DNA from: Homalodisca vitripennis
Lineage: Eukaryota > Arthropoda > Insecta > Hemiptera > Cicadellidae
Direction of reading: 5' to 3'
Length of the DNA: 64,000 nt
Assembly: GCF_021130785.1 (NCBI RefSeq)
Contig: NC_060207.1
Location: 189,432,001-189,496,000, forward strand
A program made the position numbers and the translations under genes. This document shows, piece by piece, positions 11,570-25,025 of the stretch (position 1 is its first letter; each line of letters starts with the position of its first letter). The notes under the pieces were generated by a model that saw only the letters and a program-made list of their open reading frames with translations, did not search any database and was not told the origin of the DNA.

Positions 11570-12780
11570 AAGGAACTATTTTGCGAATTGCTCGTTAAGT
11601 TTAGATTTTCACGGGTTATGGCGTTACATGAAGAGTTGTGGTATTCAATGGTCGTAACCATTAGTGACGTTCTTTAAAAATACCACAGAAAATTCGTTTT
11701 GAAAAGCGCTTACTATTGAAAAAATGTCCCACATATTCCTGTAAGGAACTATTTTGTGAAGTTTAGATTTTCACGGGTTATTGCGTTACATGAAGAGTTG
11801 TGGTATTCAATAGTCGTAACCATTAGTGACGTTATTTCAAAATACCGCAGGAAATTAGTTTTGAAAACCGGTTACTATTGCAAAAATGTCCCACATATTC
11901 CTGTAAGGAACTATTTTGTGAAGTTTAGATTTTCACGGGTTATTGCGTTACATGAAGAGTTGTGGTATTCAATGGTCGTAACCATTAGTGACGTTCTTTA
12001 AAAATACCACAGAAAATCCGTTTTGAAAAGCGCTTACTATTGAAAAAATGTCCCACATATTCCTGTAAGGAACTATTTTGTGAAGTTTAGATTTTCACGG
12101 GTTATTGCGTTACATGAAGAGTTGTGGTATTCAATAGTCGTAACCATTAGTGACGTTATTTCAAAATACCGCAGGAAATTAGTTTTGAAAACCGGTTACT
12201 ATTGCAAAAATGTCCCACATATTCCTGTAAGGAACTATTTTGTGAAGTTTAGATTTTCACGGGTTATTGCGTTACATGAAGAGTTGTGGTATTCAATAGT
12301 CGTAACCATTAGTGACGTTATTTCAAAATACCACAGGAAATTAGTTTTGAAAACCGGTTACTATTGGGAAAATGTCCCACATATTCCTGTAAGGAACTAT
12401 TTTGTGGATTGCTCGTTAAGTTTAGATGGCGTTACATGAAGAGTTGTGGTATTCAATGGTTGTAACCATTAGTGACGTTCTTTAAAAATACCGCAGAAAA
12501 TTAGTTTTGAAAACCGCTTACTATTGAAAAAATGTCCCACATATTCCTGTAAGGAACTATTTTGTAAATTGCTCGTGAAGTTTAGATTTTCATGGGTTAT
12601 GGCGTTACATGAAGAGTTGTGGTAATTCAATAGTCGTAACCATTAGTAACGTTATTTCAAAATACCGCGGAAATTAGTTTTGAAAACCGCTTACTATTGA
12701 AAAAAATGTCCCACATATTCCTGTATGGAATTATTTTATGAAATGCTCGTGTAATTCAGATTTTCACAGAATATTTGTGC
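11570..12780. repeat. Satellite-like array of 162 bp units, two alternating types
   Basis: Units begin AAGGAACTATTTTG at 11570, 11743, 11905, 12067, 12229, 12391, 12551 and (decayed) 12725. Central units are exactly 162 bases; the outer ones vary. Two types are visible: type A has GACGTTCTTTAAAAATACC and AAAAGCGC, type B has GACGTTATTTCAAAATACC and AAAACCGG. The order is A, B, A, B, B, A-like, mixed, so an A-B dimer of 324 bases has been duplicated. Because 162 is divisible by three and type B lacks a stop in one frame, the array yields repetitive open frames at 11.76-12.00 and 12.08-12.44 kb; these are by-products, not genes. Confidence 0.95.
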
Positions 12781-13904
12781 GTCATATGAAAGAAATTATT
12801 TCATTCCTCAGAGTGGCTTATAGATATTTGTGTAGGGAACTCTGAAAATATTGATGAAATATCGATATATTGATGTTGCTTGTTTTGTACCCGAGACAAG
12901 GATGTTCTGATGTTTTGGATGAGAACATTTAGAAAGCAGGGAGATACGTTCATATATATGAAAAAGGATGAGAAAAAAATACAGGGTTGCTCAACAGATC
13001 GAAAGTCCATGAAAACACCACCTCACAAAAGGATGTTAGATTCAAAACCTGTCTCTTAAAAAAGATTACTCCGATTGCCAATCTGAAAAATCAAATATGA
13101 ACTAAACACTTCATGAAAAGTATGCTATAAATGCTTTGGGCAAGTGTTTGGAGCAAGGTGAGTTCTGGAGAATGTTTTTGTAGATAAACAATCTTCACAT
13201 GATGTGCAAAGTATTTCTATGATCGTAATTACATTTTTTAAAGTTAATTTGAATCATAATAACAACCACTTTGTTTTGTATACATATTGTAACATTTTTT
13301 GTGTGAAGATGTAATATATCACTTTGAAAATATTAGGTAAGAGGTAAATATTCATATCTTACATTATTTTAAACTGGTGATGGCCTAAAGTAGGTAAAAC
13401 GCAAGCCAAATTTCTGATCAGCGTGGGAAGTTTCGTCGTGCTCCTGCACAGTGTACAACATCTTAGCCAAGAGAGACTCATAATGGACCGATGTTTACAA
13501 TATTCGGTGTTGTATAAAGGTCATAAAGATGGAGTTTCATATTACACTTAAACCCTCTAAGTTAACGGAAGTTATCGTGTATAAAGAAACACACAAAGAC
13601 AGAAATCTGATTTCGTCATCAACTTGTGGGAGAGACTTCGTTAAACGCTCAGTAAATTAAACATCGTTGTGCCTAATAGGATAAATTTGTTTAAATGCAA
13701 AACCTTAGATTTGGCAACCTAAAAAATGTACTGTAACTTTTTCTGTAAATCCTCTCTATACAAGTAGACACGTACACAAAAGTTGTTCAATGATAGAAAT
13801 CGATTTGTAAGCCACGCTAGTTCTGGTGGACGTCGGAAATGGGAGAGTTTTTAAAATGATTAAATTATTATGATATTGAGTATTGAAGCTATATAATAAC
13901 GTGA
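12781..13904. other. AT-rich stretch, no recognised gene
   Basis: I see no gene, clear repeat or strong structure here. Confidence 0.4.
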
Positions 13905-14136
13905 AATGCTGATGGCTGAGCGGTTTAAGAGGCGTGGATCTGAGTTAGAGATAGCGCAGGTTCAAATCCTGACTGTGACTGTAGCACTGTTGATCACTAC
14001 CATCGACCTCGTACTGTATCGACTCATCAACTTATTCTGTTGATACTATCCTCACACAGGCGAGTGACTCATGAGGATGCATAGAATAAGGCTCAAATGG
14101 GAATAGGTGCATCCAATTTTAAATAAAAAAAAAAAT
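13905..14136 (+). mobile_element. tRNA-derived SINE, near full length
   Basis: The head has box A TGGCTGAGCGG (13913-13923) and box B GGTTCAAATCC (13959-13969), the spacing of a tRNA-Leu/Ser-like RNA polymerase III promoter. A body follows with TACCATCGACCT and CTCACACAGGCGAGTGA, and it ends in an A-rich tail (14121-14135). Related copies are at 32.27-32.43 kb (head degraded) and 60.62-61.08 kb (split by another element). Confidence 0.85.
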
Positions 14137-15950
14137 TTTTACTAGAATTATATGTTCTTAGCTAAACACAAATAAAACCAACCGTCACACAATTAAATGA
14201 ATGTTGAAGTGTTAGCTAACCATTCGAGTATACAGACACTGAAAGTGACAACTTTCTGTATCTTTATCTACCTCTCCGACGGTGGTACAACTATTTTCTA
14301 TCTGTCAAACGGTCGATTTTAAAAGTGTAAAGTTAGAAAAAAATTATATTTTCATATTTTTATCCTTTTGATACCATTCCATTTCGACCTCCACCAAAAC
14401 TCGCGTAGATGACAATCGATTTATTTCTCACCAAAAAATCCTTCATTTATTTGAGAAACCCCAGGTCGCGTGTTTATAAAGTGCGAATTGACTCTCGACA
14501 CCTACACTATTGCGTCTGCAAAACTATGCAAATAATTAATAATTAATTTTTAGGCTTAGTTGATTTTTTTATGTATAGTTAAGATTTTTGTATTAATTTA
14601 GTGGTGTTTTTCACGAACTTGATGCAGAGTAAAAATAAATAAGTTTTACTGTAATGTAAAAATATTACTGTACTGTTTGTAAAGCTGCTAGTTTTCTGTT
14701 AATTTTATGATATTTATTACTCCAAACAGGCTTTGCCTTGGAGTTTTTTCTCTTTATTTCTCATAGTGATGTATAGTGTAATCGTAGTTGTAGTTGCATA
14801 TGCATGTATTGTTTATGTGTAAGTAAATGTAATGTTTTTTTTTGGTTAGTTTGATTAGTTACAATTTTATAAAAATCGTATCGTATCTGTAATTTTTATT
14901 TATGAGAAATAAAGTTTCTTTCTTTCTTTAATTAAAGACTGCATTATCCATTGACAAACATCCATTGTTTTAAAGGAGACAGATTTATTCCCTATCTCTT
15001 AAAGGTACTGTTCGTCCGTCATGTATTACCAAAAAATCAGTTCTTTAACTACTTGCCAGTTTATAAAGAAACTTCCATGAAACACGCTGGGGATTTCCCC
15101 AGATTTTCTTTCTGGCTACACCTCTGTATGTAGCGAGGTTACTTTGTTAAATTAGACTTCTTTAAATCTTGTTGGGTCTTTCAATACTTCGTCGTATTGG
15201 TTTATTTATATATGGACTTGATTAATTGCCTGTCATGAAATACTTTGTAGAAATCAAGGTTTAATAAAATCAAGCTAATTTTGCTGCATTCTGCAGCATC
15301 TAGCTTGAAAATGTAATTTATATATGCTGTACAAAACTACTGGAAGGTGATTGACTCAGATTATAAGCTGGTATATTTTAATAGTTTTGTCAGGTACTGA
15401 ATTAAATCCAGAAGAGTATGGAGCGAGAACGTGTGGGACTGGAACAGCTGATTCCACTATTTCAACACAAAGGCTATCTGTAGTTGGCAGGAACTCGTCT
15501 GTCCTACGCATATAAGTGTTATTTTTTAAGCTATGTTGTTTTCGATTATCCGGTTAGGAGTTATTCCAAATTTTAAGATTCTAGTTCTTTGCAAAGTTCA
15601 AAGTTTCAAATCACTAAAATATTTGCATTAACAGACAGACAAGTGAGTTTATACACATTTTCAAACTACCATAAATGAGATCCATGCCCTGTCCATTTCA
15701 ATTCATATCAGTGGTACCAACCTACAAACCTAGTAAACAGCCCTTTTAATTTTATGTTTTGTGTAAGTAACTTAATCGTAAATGTTGATAATTACTGAAA
15801 ATGTCATATCATTAAACCTTACAATGTCGGTGTATCACAAACCATTTGTGAAGTCGCCTGATGATAAAACCTTTGGTTTCAAAAGGCCTCGTCCAAAACA
15901 TTAACCATATTTGAAAGTTTTGTTTAATTAACATTTAATAATATTTATAC
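14137..15950. other. AT-rich stretch with old repeat fragments
   Basis: No gene recognised. CTGATGATAAAACC near 15.86 kb followed by AAAGGCCTCGTCC resembles a Penelope-like or other retroelement tail. Confidence 0.35.
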
Positions 15951-16014
15951 CTTAAAATATTCACTAACGATTAGCAAAATTGTAAATCTACAATTAGCAA
16001 ATCGATTAGCAAAG

Positions 16015-16200
16015 TCCCAAAGAGTGACATGCACCGGTATCGAACTTGATGTTGCTTGTATAGGAATAGAGCTTGGTTCAAAATTTGAAGTCTATAGGTC
16101 AATTAGTTTTGGAGATATCATGTGGAAAGACAGATCTAAATGAAATGTTTTAGCCACTCGAGTGATAGGCTTCAGTAACGGTCAGAAAATAAAAGAAAGA
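16015..16200 (+). repeat. Dispersed repeat fragment (family R1)
   Basis: Shares with 20.45-20.66 and 47.63-47.83 kb an ordered set of landmarks: ATCGA(G/A)TTCAGT-like start, CTTGTATAGGAATAGAGCTT, AAGTCTATAGGTCA, and GAGTGATAGGCTTC. Only the right part of the family is present here. Confidence 0.7.
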
Positions 16201-19200
16201 AAATGACTTCTTTCTCTCTCATGTGTATCCATAGAAGTTTGTATCATAGTGATCCAAGTCTTTTACTGTTCTTGTGGTGAAACATCAAGATGACCACCAG
16301 TGGTCTCAATATTTGGGGCACATATTTCGTTTTTTTAACACAATTATGTGTATTGGTTCAGAACAAATGCATATTTGGCGCCAAAACTTTATAACAAATT
16401 ACATGCGCACCAAATGTTTTATGTTATTTTGAGTTACCACAAATGTATCAAATTATAAACTGTAATATCGTTTATGACTCTTAACACCGGAACTTATATG
16501 ATGACGTTGACGTAACACGACGTGAGTAGTCGTTAGGTGTAATTACCTGTACCGTACAATAGGAGGGGTTCAAGGTGAAAGCTAGGGACTGGTATTCGTT
16601 AACTCGGGGAAAGCTGGATAGTATTTCTGTAGCACTATTCCTGGAAGGTACGTAGGCTTAGGTGGCGATTATAAATACTGCATAGATATGACAAACAGCG
16701 GGAACTTGGTGCCGAATTGGAATAGAATTGGTTCGGATTCTTACGTAGTCTACGGATAAAAATAAGTATTCTAACACATCACATCGTACTATAGTATACT
16801 ATAGGAATAAAATGAACGGATCTTATTAAATTGATAAAATATGGATTAAAAAATTATCTGTTGCAGCTGACGTCAGAATTTAAACATTTATTTTATAGTA
16901 CAAAGTGTAAAGTTTTATGTATATAGATACAGAAAAATGATGAAGGGTATGGATTCCATTTGAAAACTAATGATCTCGTGGGCCAATGGAAAATATTCAT
17001 TCGCTAAAATTAAAATCTGTGGTGGCTTTACAGAGCTGTTTGTAGACTGGTGATGTATAGTTGCCGTGTTATAGTGATATATCACAAAATAGTGGAGTCG
17101 GTTTTCGGTTGGATTATTTATTCAAAGTTACTATTACTTATTATTTTTTCATAGTTTTCAAAGCACTGTAAGGGCAACTAAAGACATAATAAATAAAAAA
17201 ATATGCTTGATCGTAGCACGAGGAATTCTAAGTTTATAGGAGGAGTTTTTGGCTGTTTTTAACCGACGAAGATTATAATAATTATTTAGTAGTATGTGCG
17301 TGAATTATGACTTAAGAAAATGTATTTAATACATTTGTGATACCAATAAATTCAATTATTGAAATAAACATAATTTAAGACATTAGTATAACATAAATTG
17401 CACAATTAACAATTTAATAAACTAATACTTACATTTTTACTGTAGTTTTTCGTACATAATAAAACATGTCGTCCCCTTCAGTAACCCTTTACATAGATAA
17501 TATAAAAGATCATATACTTAATTTAAATGTTCATATATTGCCCAGATTTTAAGACGTTCATAAATTGTAAGTTTATAATGGTCTGAATTATTTTTGAAAA
17601 GTTGAACAGCTTTGTTTAGTTTTATTTATTCAAGAACAGTATCTTAAGGAGTTTTGACTAAAAATTTAGCTAACAGAAAACCGATATCATAATATAAGGA
17701 TTACTGAACGGAATTACATGTGTTTATAATCAAAAAGTAAGTATTATTGTTCAGAATTGTGTAATTTATGTTATGCTATTGTTATATTATTTCATAAAAG
17801 TTTCTTAAATTATATATTTTTCTAATGTAATTTCTATGTATCTAAAGTAAATTAAATATATGCCATTTGCGGAAGTAATAATTGATATACATACTCTTAA
17901 ATAGGTATTCTAATCTCCGACCTTTTTACTTGCGCTCATTAAAACAAATCCCAATCTTCCACTATTGAACTTACGTATACTATTAGTTTCTCGCGCTGTG
18001 GTACACATTTTTGTTCTACTTTATCTGTCTTTAGGAAAGTTTAAATGTTTTGTTGGACGCGGGTTTGGCGTTTTAAAGAATCTTTAATCTTGAATTCGTG
18101 TAAATCATTAAGAACCCAAAATACGCATATTTTATAGCCACTACATTGAATAAATGGTTGTCTCAAAAAATTATGAATATTTCTGAGTTGCATCTCATAG
18201 TGAACAACCTAACTGAACTATTTGCGAGTTAATAGTAATGTTATGATTTGGAAAAAACAGAGAAGTACTGTTACTGAAGAAAAAAGATACTGTTGGATAT
18301 AAAACAATAACATACACATCAAAATAATGCTCAATCTCATTGTTTATTCCTGCAAAATTTTACGCCTTCAACTCAAATAGTTATTGATAACTAAAAATAA
18401 AAGAATGGAATAAGTATGAAAATACTTATTGTAATGATTTACTTTGTCATTTTTATATCAATGCGGGCAAAGAATTGCAAAACCAAATACATGGGACACA
18501 TACTAAGAATACTTCATTAGTAATGCATGAACTTGGTTAAAAAAAGGTAATACATGTATTTGATATGAAACGTTGTATCTAAATTTAAAGTTATGTTTAA
18601 ATTAGGAGATGAAAGGGATTCTATTTTTAACAATTGCATCATATTGGATCAAACAAATGTACATGTTAAACAGCGCATTCAAATTATTTTGTTTCTCTGA
18701 AACAAAATAAAATTATTATTGTAAACAATTGTGAACTCTTCATTCCTTTTAAGCGAGTTAAAATGCACGACAGGTCAATTTTAAGATATTCAATACACAT
18801 TTTGAAGTTTGATCTGTAAAATAGTTCATTGATGATTAAAGTTTCAATGTGCCATTTGTTATTATCCTACAACAAACATTTAACTTGATATTTGGCTGTG
18901 AGTTGTTAGTCAAACTTAATTATTTGTTGAAAAGATAATTCTGCGATATCCAGCTCATCGAGTGGGCTCCCTCTATTTGTCCAGTAGGTTGGATCCTGAT
19001 CTGGTCTTCGACCTTTGCTACTACTAAGAGCAAACACTCACTACAACAGCGGCCTCGGTCACTAGCCTCGGTATGGCATTTGTCACACAATATCCTAGGA
19101 TTTTCTTGAAAATTGACATATACACACGGTGCTCCAAATGCCCGTCACCCATCTTACAAAATTATTGAACTAAAACAAATAGAACACAGAAAACAAGGAG

Positions 19201-19870
19201 GAAATTCGAAATAAATTGACTACTTTTTTGACGTCCTCAGTATTTTACTTCACGCCACCCGGGGAAATCTTAAACTTAAGATTTATAAATGGTAAGTTCT
19301 CGTATATTGGGTAGTTAAGAATAACCAAGCATTTAAGTATGAGCTGGAGATCTTTTTCTCGGTTAGTAAATCATTTGATAAAAATTTAATTTGACACAAT
19401 CAAATTCATAGGGTGTGTTTAAGCAATAAGAAAACGTAAATCATGATAAAATGCTTATTCTTACAAAAAGTTTTAAAACCAAAAATACGAAAAAATATTG
19501 ATTAACAGTTTATAACATCTAACAAAACATCAAATGTCGCTGTGTCTTTTGAAGCTTACAATTCTAAATAGTGTTATGCTGAAGTCTTATCTTAACACTT
19601 TTTGTCACGCTAAACACATTTTACTTTTGTTTCGTGCTACAAAATTGTGATATTTTAGCTGTCTTGATAGAAGTGTTGATTCAGAATATGTATAAAGTAC
19701 GAGTACGCACAGCACGTGGCGCGTAATAAGCTTCGCTAACATTGCAGAACAAATTTTACGTATAATGCTCATTTCACAATCAAGAAGTTCTGTGAAAATA
19801 GAGACGGGCAGAAAATCATGCAGAAAATAAATTTTTGTAAATGTAGAAATGTTGTTTCATGCAAAATTTA
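16201..19870. other. AT-rich stretch, no recognised gene
   Basis: Two patches (16.50-16.74 and 18.95-19.15 kb) are richer in G and C than their surroundings but contain no long frame or known motif. Confidence 0.4.
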
Positions 19871-19879
19871 AAATGTACA

Positions 19880-20660
19880 GACGAAATATTCTCGTGATAT
19901 CTTACCACAAACACAATTTTCTAAACCACATTCATTAATTCAAAGATGTATATCTTTGTTTATTAAGTCGGGTTTCATAGCAGTGTTTCAAATATAATAA
20001 AGGTTCCAGTAAGCTAGGGAAGATACTACAACACAAGAGCGTGAATTTTTGTCACCAACATTTAATATGGACATTATACTCTATTATATTCAAGAGTATT
20101 AACACATAACCCGGTTCTGATATAGATAAATAAAGACCGAATGACATCTTTATGACATGTTGTGTGCTTTATGACATACTGTGTTTATGAAAAATATGCC
20201 TAATAATCTATGATCGGTTTATTTTAAAGTTTCAACATAAATTTCATTTTATGACGCATGCAATGCAACTGTATCTATTGTTAATGCAATAAAGAGTATT
20301 ATTATTATATTTTATTTTACTCTGTTTTAACTTGTCACGCGTTAAATTCAAATATGATTGTACTCACGTTGCTTACAAATTTTTTTATTATGCCATATTC
20401 TCGTTGCGTAAACACAAAAACGAACGCAGAATATATTTGCTAGGACTTAGCCACATCCCATGGAGTGGTGTACACCATCATCGAGTTCAGTATTGCCTGT
20501 ATAGAAATAAAGCTTCATGCAAAGTTTCAAGTCTAAAGCTCAGTTTGTTTAAGAGACATCATGCGTAAAGACAGGCAGATAGGCAATCAGACAGACATAA
20601 ATACAATTTACCAGTCCCTGGAGTGATAGAATTCGCTAACGCTCGGGAAATAAAACAAGT
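19880..20660 (+). repeat. Dispersed repeat copy (family R1), more complete
   Basis: The left part (CTCGTGATATCTTACCACA, then TTTATTAAGTCGGGTTTC) matches 46.86-46.98 kb and the right part (CATGGAGTGGTG, CCTGTATAGAAATAAAGCTT, GAGTGATAGAATTCGC) matches 47.63-47.83 and 16.02-16.20 kb. The short open frame at 20.33-20.57 kb lies inside it and is not a gene. Confidence 0.7.
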
Positions 20661-21128
20661 AAACTAAAAACTGCCGTGTCATGCCGATGTGGTACAGAAT
20701 GCAATCGTCTCCTCCACGTAATAATATATTTCAAAGAGATATCTGAATTCCACCATACGTATTAAAGCACCCCATGAATCTAAAGAGCATCATGTAGAAA
20801 GTATTATTAAGAGACGGAAATCATGCCTTTGTCCATAAATTACCCCAAAGAAACGGAAGTTTGTCGCTCTAACTAGGATTTCGGGCTGATGCTAATGTTA
20901 AATTTTTTCAAACCCCGAAAAAATACGCCTTTGTAACTGAATCTATCATCCTCACTACATTTCAAAACCCAAGATGTAAGTTTCAAAATAAAACAGATTA
21001 ATTGGCGGTAAACATTTAAGTCATCCTTGACAATATAAAAGTTGTAGGAAACATACCCCCACCTAAAATCGGAGGATGGATACTATTTCTCGAAACAATC
21101 TGTTGCCACTTGGAATTATTCATCACTT
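20661..21128. other. No recognised feature
   Basis: Ordinary AT-rich sequence. Confidence 0.4.
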
Positions 21129-21575
21129 TTAATGAGATCTCAACAAAGAACTATAGATGACTTTTGGAACGTCGTAGGTTACCTCAGCATCAAAGTTCAG
21201 GTGCCTAAAGTAAGCAAGTTGTAGTTTTTGGGGCCTCTTGTAATGAGAGTTATCTGAAGGATATCTGGGGATAAATTGCTGTAACATAAATATCCTGATG
21301 ACAATTATTTGCACTTCCGAAGTTTTTGCGGTGAGAAGGCGTGGGTTTCGATGACTTTCAGGAGATGGGCAATAATCATAACTGGATTTTGGGATACGTG
21401 GATAAGCTTGGGTTAAGAAAATAATTCTGTATGGGACTTTATGGAGGAAGAAAGCATGAACTGTAATTTCTTGATGCCCTAGCAGAGATGCCTGGTGGTA
21501 TCCTTCTTGAAGATGGTTATTCAAACCAGAAAGTGAAGCCATCGTCACAAGTCGGGTTGCAATTATTGTCAACAC
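21129..21575 (-). CDS. Hypothetical 148-residue open frame
   Basis: The longest minus-strand frame that is not an obvious repeat: 148 codons from ATG at 21575 to a stop at 21129. The first 15 residues are moderately hydrophobic (MLTIIATRLVTMASL), which could be a weak signal peptide or chance. The remainder is rich in Tyr, Pro, Ser and His, with YPRIPKSSYDY and QFIPRYPSDNSHYKRPQKLQ, giving a look a little like a secreted structural protein. I recognise no domain. There is no visible splice signal or promoter that proves expression, and a decayed transposon fragment would fit equally well. Confidence 0.25.
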   Translation of the reverse strand: MLTIIATRLVTMASLSGLNNHLQEGYHQASLLGHQEITVHAFFLHKVPYRIIFLTQAYPRIPKSSYDYCPSPESHRNPRLLTAKTSEVQIIVIRIFMLQQFIPRYPSDNSHYKRPQKLQLAYFRHLNFDAEVTYDVPKVIYSSLLRSH

Positions 21576-24500
21576 TATTATAAACCGTCGAACTCAAGGA
21601 TACAGTTACATGTGGTTTCTTTGTAAGATTAGATTTTTGCAAACAATTTGTAAATAACCATAAACTGGCGTTTAGTTAGAATTTATCTTTAGGAAAATCT
21701 TACACACGTTTGTTTGCATAAAAAACGTTTACCTCAGTTTGTTTTATGTTCTTTTTAAATCTTTAGGTTAAGTTTTTTTAAATTCAAATGTTTTAAATGA
21801 GAACAGACCTTCTACAGACTTTAGAAGAACATGACAATTTTTCTGCAGTTATGTATGTTTCAATTACAAGGAATAGTTCTAGTTGATATACAAGAATGAG
21901 ATTCACATTGTATACGTTATGAGGACCTCAACGACTTTGTTAAGGTGTTATGACTACAGAAAAATTAAACTAGATGCCAGCCTTTAATAAACTAAGCAAT
22001 GTATAAGAATCTAATTTTTATCTCAGCGGTCAATAATAAGTAAATAATTTCTACATCCACGGGGATTCCGATATTAACTAAACCGGTAGGCTGCAAAATG
22101 TAAACATTTCCAACTGTGTATTTTGACGTAGGCTTAATAAATATCGGAGTACTGCTTGAAAGCTCATTTTAAACTTCCTGAAATTTCTACCTCAAAGTGG
22201 CCGGATTACGGGAACTTATCAACAGTTACAATCTAATGAGAAATATACTGCTCTCAGGACCACCATGTTTGTTTTTCACACTTGAAATTTAGTTCAAGGA
22301 CACAACACGAGGAAACTCCTATAGTCAACAAGCCTGCTAGCAATGTGAATTCTTGTTTAGTAGAAAACAAGTGTTGAGAGTCTGATGATTGGAGTCATGG
22401 TTCTCCGACATCATAACTGTATGTCTGGACGTGTGAATAGGAGCATACAGTTTAAAGCTGAGTGGGTTTGTTTTAGTTATGTGATTTAGATACAGAATTG
22501 TATGCTATTTTAGTTTTTATTTCATTTTGACAGAGGAGCCGTTCAAATGAATGTTGAATCAGTTTTATTTAAACAATATTTCATAATGTATGAAATGGAA
22601 GCTGCAATGTTTTAGAGACTTCAACGCTGGTAAGAACAGAATGCTTATAGAAACCATTTAATTACATTTATGCGCTTAGTTATTATTGATAGTGGTAGCC
22701 ATAGGTTTAAAAGTTCCATTTAAATGTAAATGAATTTGATTAAAATAAACAAATCATTAAGAAAATATAAATAGTGTTTGCATAACGTTAGTTTGATCAG
22801 TTTTTTTAGAAATGCGATTAAATTATCATGATATTTGTTAGTTATCAAATACATTTCAATTTACTCCGATTTTATCCACATTGTTGCAAATTGGACACTT
22901 TTAGCGGGTTTACGCTAGGTATTGGTAATCTGATAATACGCATGATAAAATACTTTAAAAATAATGAGTGTCATAATATTTGTTATCTATTAAATTGGTC
23001 ATAATATTTATTTACGAATAAATTAATTATCTCGTTTCGGCCAGAAACACATAGTTTAATATTTTCCCCTAATTTCATTACTTCGCAGCTTACAAGTTGT
23101 ACAACAACATTTCTATCTTAAAAGAGTGATGAAAAATAATTCAAACATTTATGTGTTCAATTACCGCTGAGAGAGGTTTAGCCCCAAATTTATTGTGTTC
23201 GTAAATACGAGGTTTTTTTAAATTTATTCAATGTTGGAGTTAGGCTACACACAAAAATTGTGAGGATGAAAAAGTATCGTTATCATGAATGCTTTGAGCT
23301 TTATTCATTCCTATTCAAAATCTGTTATCATAGGTGTTATGCCAGTGACTCGCATATTATGGGAGTGGGAAATCAGAAGTTCAGGTCAAATTGTATCTCA
23401 CGTAGTATTAGTAAAAAGAAAGCTGGATATGAGATCAAAGTGAAGTTTGATCATCTCAAACGTACACTGGGTTCGTTGTAAATTACTGGATGCGGAATTA
23501 CAGGCAGATTTTGAATAGAACCGCTCCAAGAAACTTGAATTCAACCCGTAACATGAGCTGCATTGATATTGTGATTACATGAAATACCTAAACGGATCTC
23601 CTCTGCTCAGTAAAACCTTATAAATTTACGCGGTTGGGGTAACTTTGGCAAGGCAACACAAATATGCATCCCATTCCTTTGTGTAAAAGTTTATTATTGT
23701 TGACAGATGTTTTGAAATGAAAACGGAGTTAAGTTCATAATCCATCGTGAATTCACGGTTTTCTGTATCGACAGGCTAGATGAAAGGTACCACGCTCTTT
23801 TTAATATTATTAATCATATGATGGATTGTTAAACATTCTTCTAAGCTAGCTTTTGATAGAGAGTATAGTTTTTACTCTAGACCGAGCTGTGTATCTCTAG
23901 TATTTATTTGTATTTTTCTATCGAAATGGACACACCCTATCTGCAGCGTTGTAAACAATAATGCAGCTGTCAAATCGTTATCACTTCGACCTTTTTAATT
24001 ATACTCATATGCGCCGTCAGTCTACAGGCGTCGTGATTAAATACTATTATCACTTTAATTTACTGTAATTGAAGATAATGTCATAAAACTGTGTAACTAG
24101 TAAGAGGGGAAAATTTTTATTTATATAAATCTAAAATAGGAAAATCTTTTTAAATAGTTTTCGTAAATAGAAATGATTTATGGTATATTAGGCAGTAAAA
24201 TATTAGAACACTGACATCGAAAGAGAACTATTTATTCAGTTCCTTGCTTTGAAACTTTGATTTAACTAAAATTGCATCATTCTTACACTCAATACAGTGG
24301 TTATAGCTGGGAAATGCTCAAAACTTTTGAGAGAGAAAGGTCTAAAACCTTGATGAATGACGTACAAAAAATTGTATGAATCGAATAGCGTGCTTCGAAA
24401 ACCTTCAAAAAATATATGATGTACAGAATGAATTATTGCTTCATATGATCCGCCAGTATTTCAACGGTTTATACTGATTATCCTGAAAAGGATATTCATA

Positions 24501-24753
24501 TAAAAGCAACACATAAGCGGAAATGAGATGTGGCATTGTAAGCGTTTTGGAAGTACCATTCATTCTAAAAGTGACTGATTAAAGGACAATAATGAATAAC
24601 CGAATGGCCAGCGATAGCGAAATCAAGGGAGTTGTAGTTAGGCTTATATGTGACGCCCTAACTGCTAAGGCATTAATTAGCCTGATCGTTAATTAAATAG
24701 TTATCGTTAACACAATTTCATGGTGTCCGTCTTACGCCAACACTATCTCAATT
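21576..24753. other. AT-rich stretch, no recognised gene
   Basis: A short open frame at 23.26-23.48 kb has no family features. No structured repeat noticed. Confidence 0.4.
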
Positions 24754-24876
24754 AACTTAGATGAAAAACATAAAACCAATATTTAAGACTTTTTATTGTT
24801 TTGTGAGGCCTTTCGATAGCGAGGCTTAAAGACATAAAAAGTCTTAAATATTGGTTTTATGTTTTTCATCTAAGTT
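24754..24876. repeat. Perfect 43 bp inverted repeat with 37-base loop
   Basis: Left arm 24754-24796 (AACTTAGATGAAAAAC...) and right arm 24834-24876 (...GTTTTTCATCTAAGTT) are exact reverse complements over 43 bases. The loop holds GAGGCCTTTCGATAGCGAGG. Confidence 0.95.
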
Positions 24877-24939
24877 AAAAGTGACCAATATAAGCTCCAT
24901 CTACAGCATTACAACTATCTTAATTGGTAAATGTATATA

Positions 24940-25025
24940 TGTTTTATACGAAACGGTCCAAATCTTATGATATTTTGTACTGATCTACCAGAGAATCGAA
25001 CTGATTACTTCTCGTAGCTCATCGT
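24940..25025 (-). repeat. Decayed SINE-like tRNA fragment
   Basis: A minus-strand CAGTTCGATTCTCTGG box B-like motif with tRNA-like flanks; poorly preserved. Confidence 0.3.

Noticed and set aside
11756..12439. Repetitive 81- and 119-codon frames
   Set aside because: The 162-base satellite unit is a multiple of three and one unit type lacks a stop in this frame; no start context or domain supports a protein.
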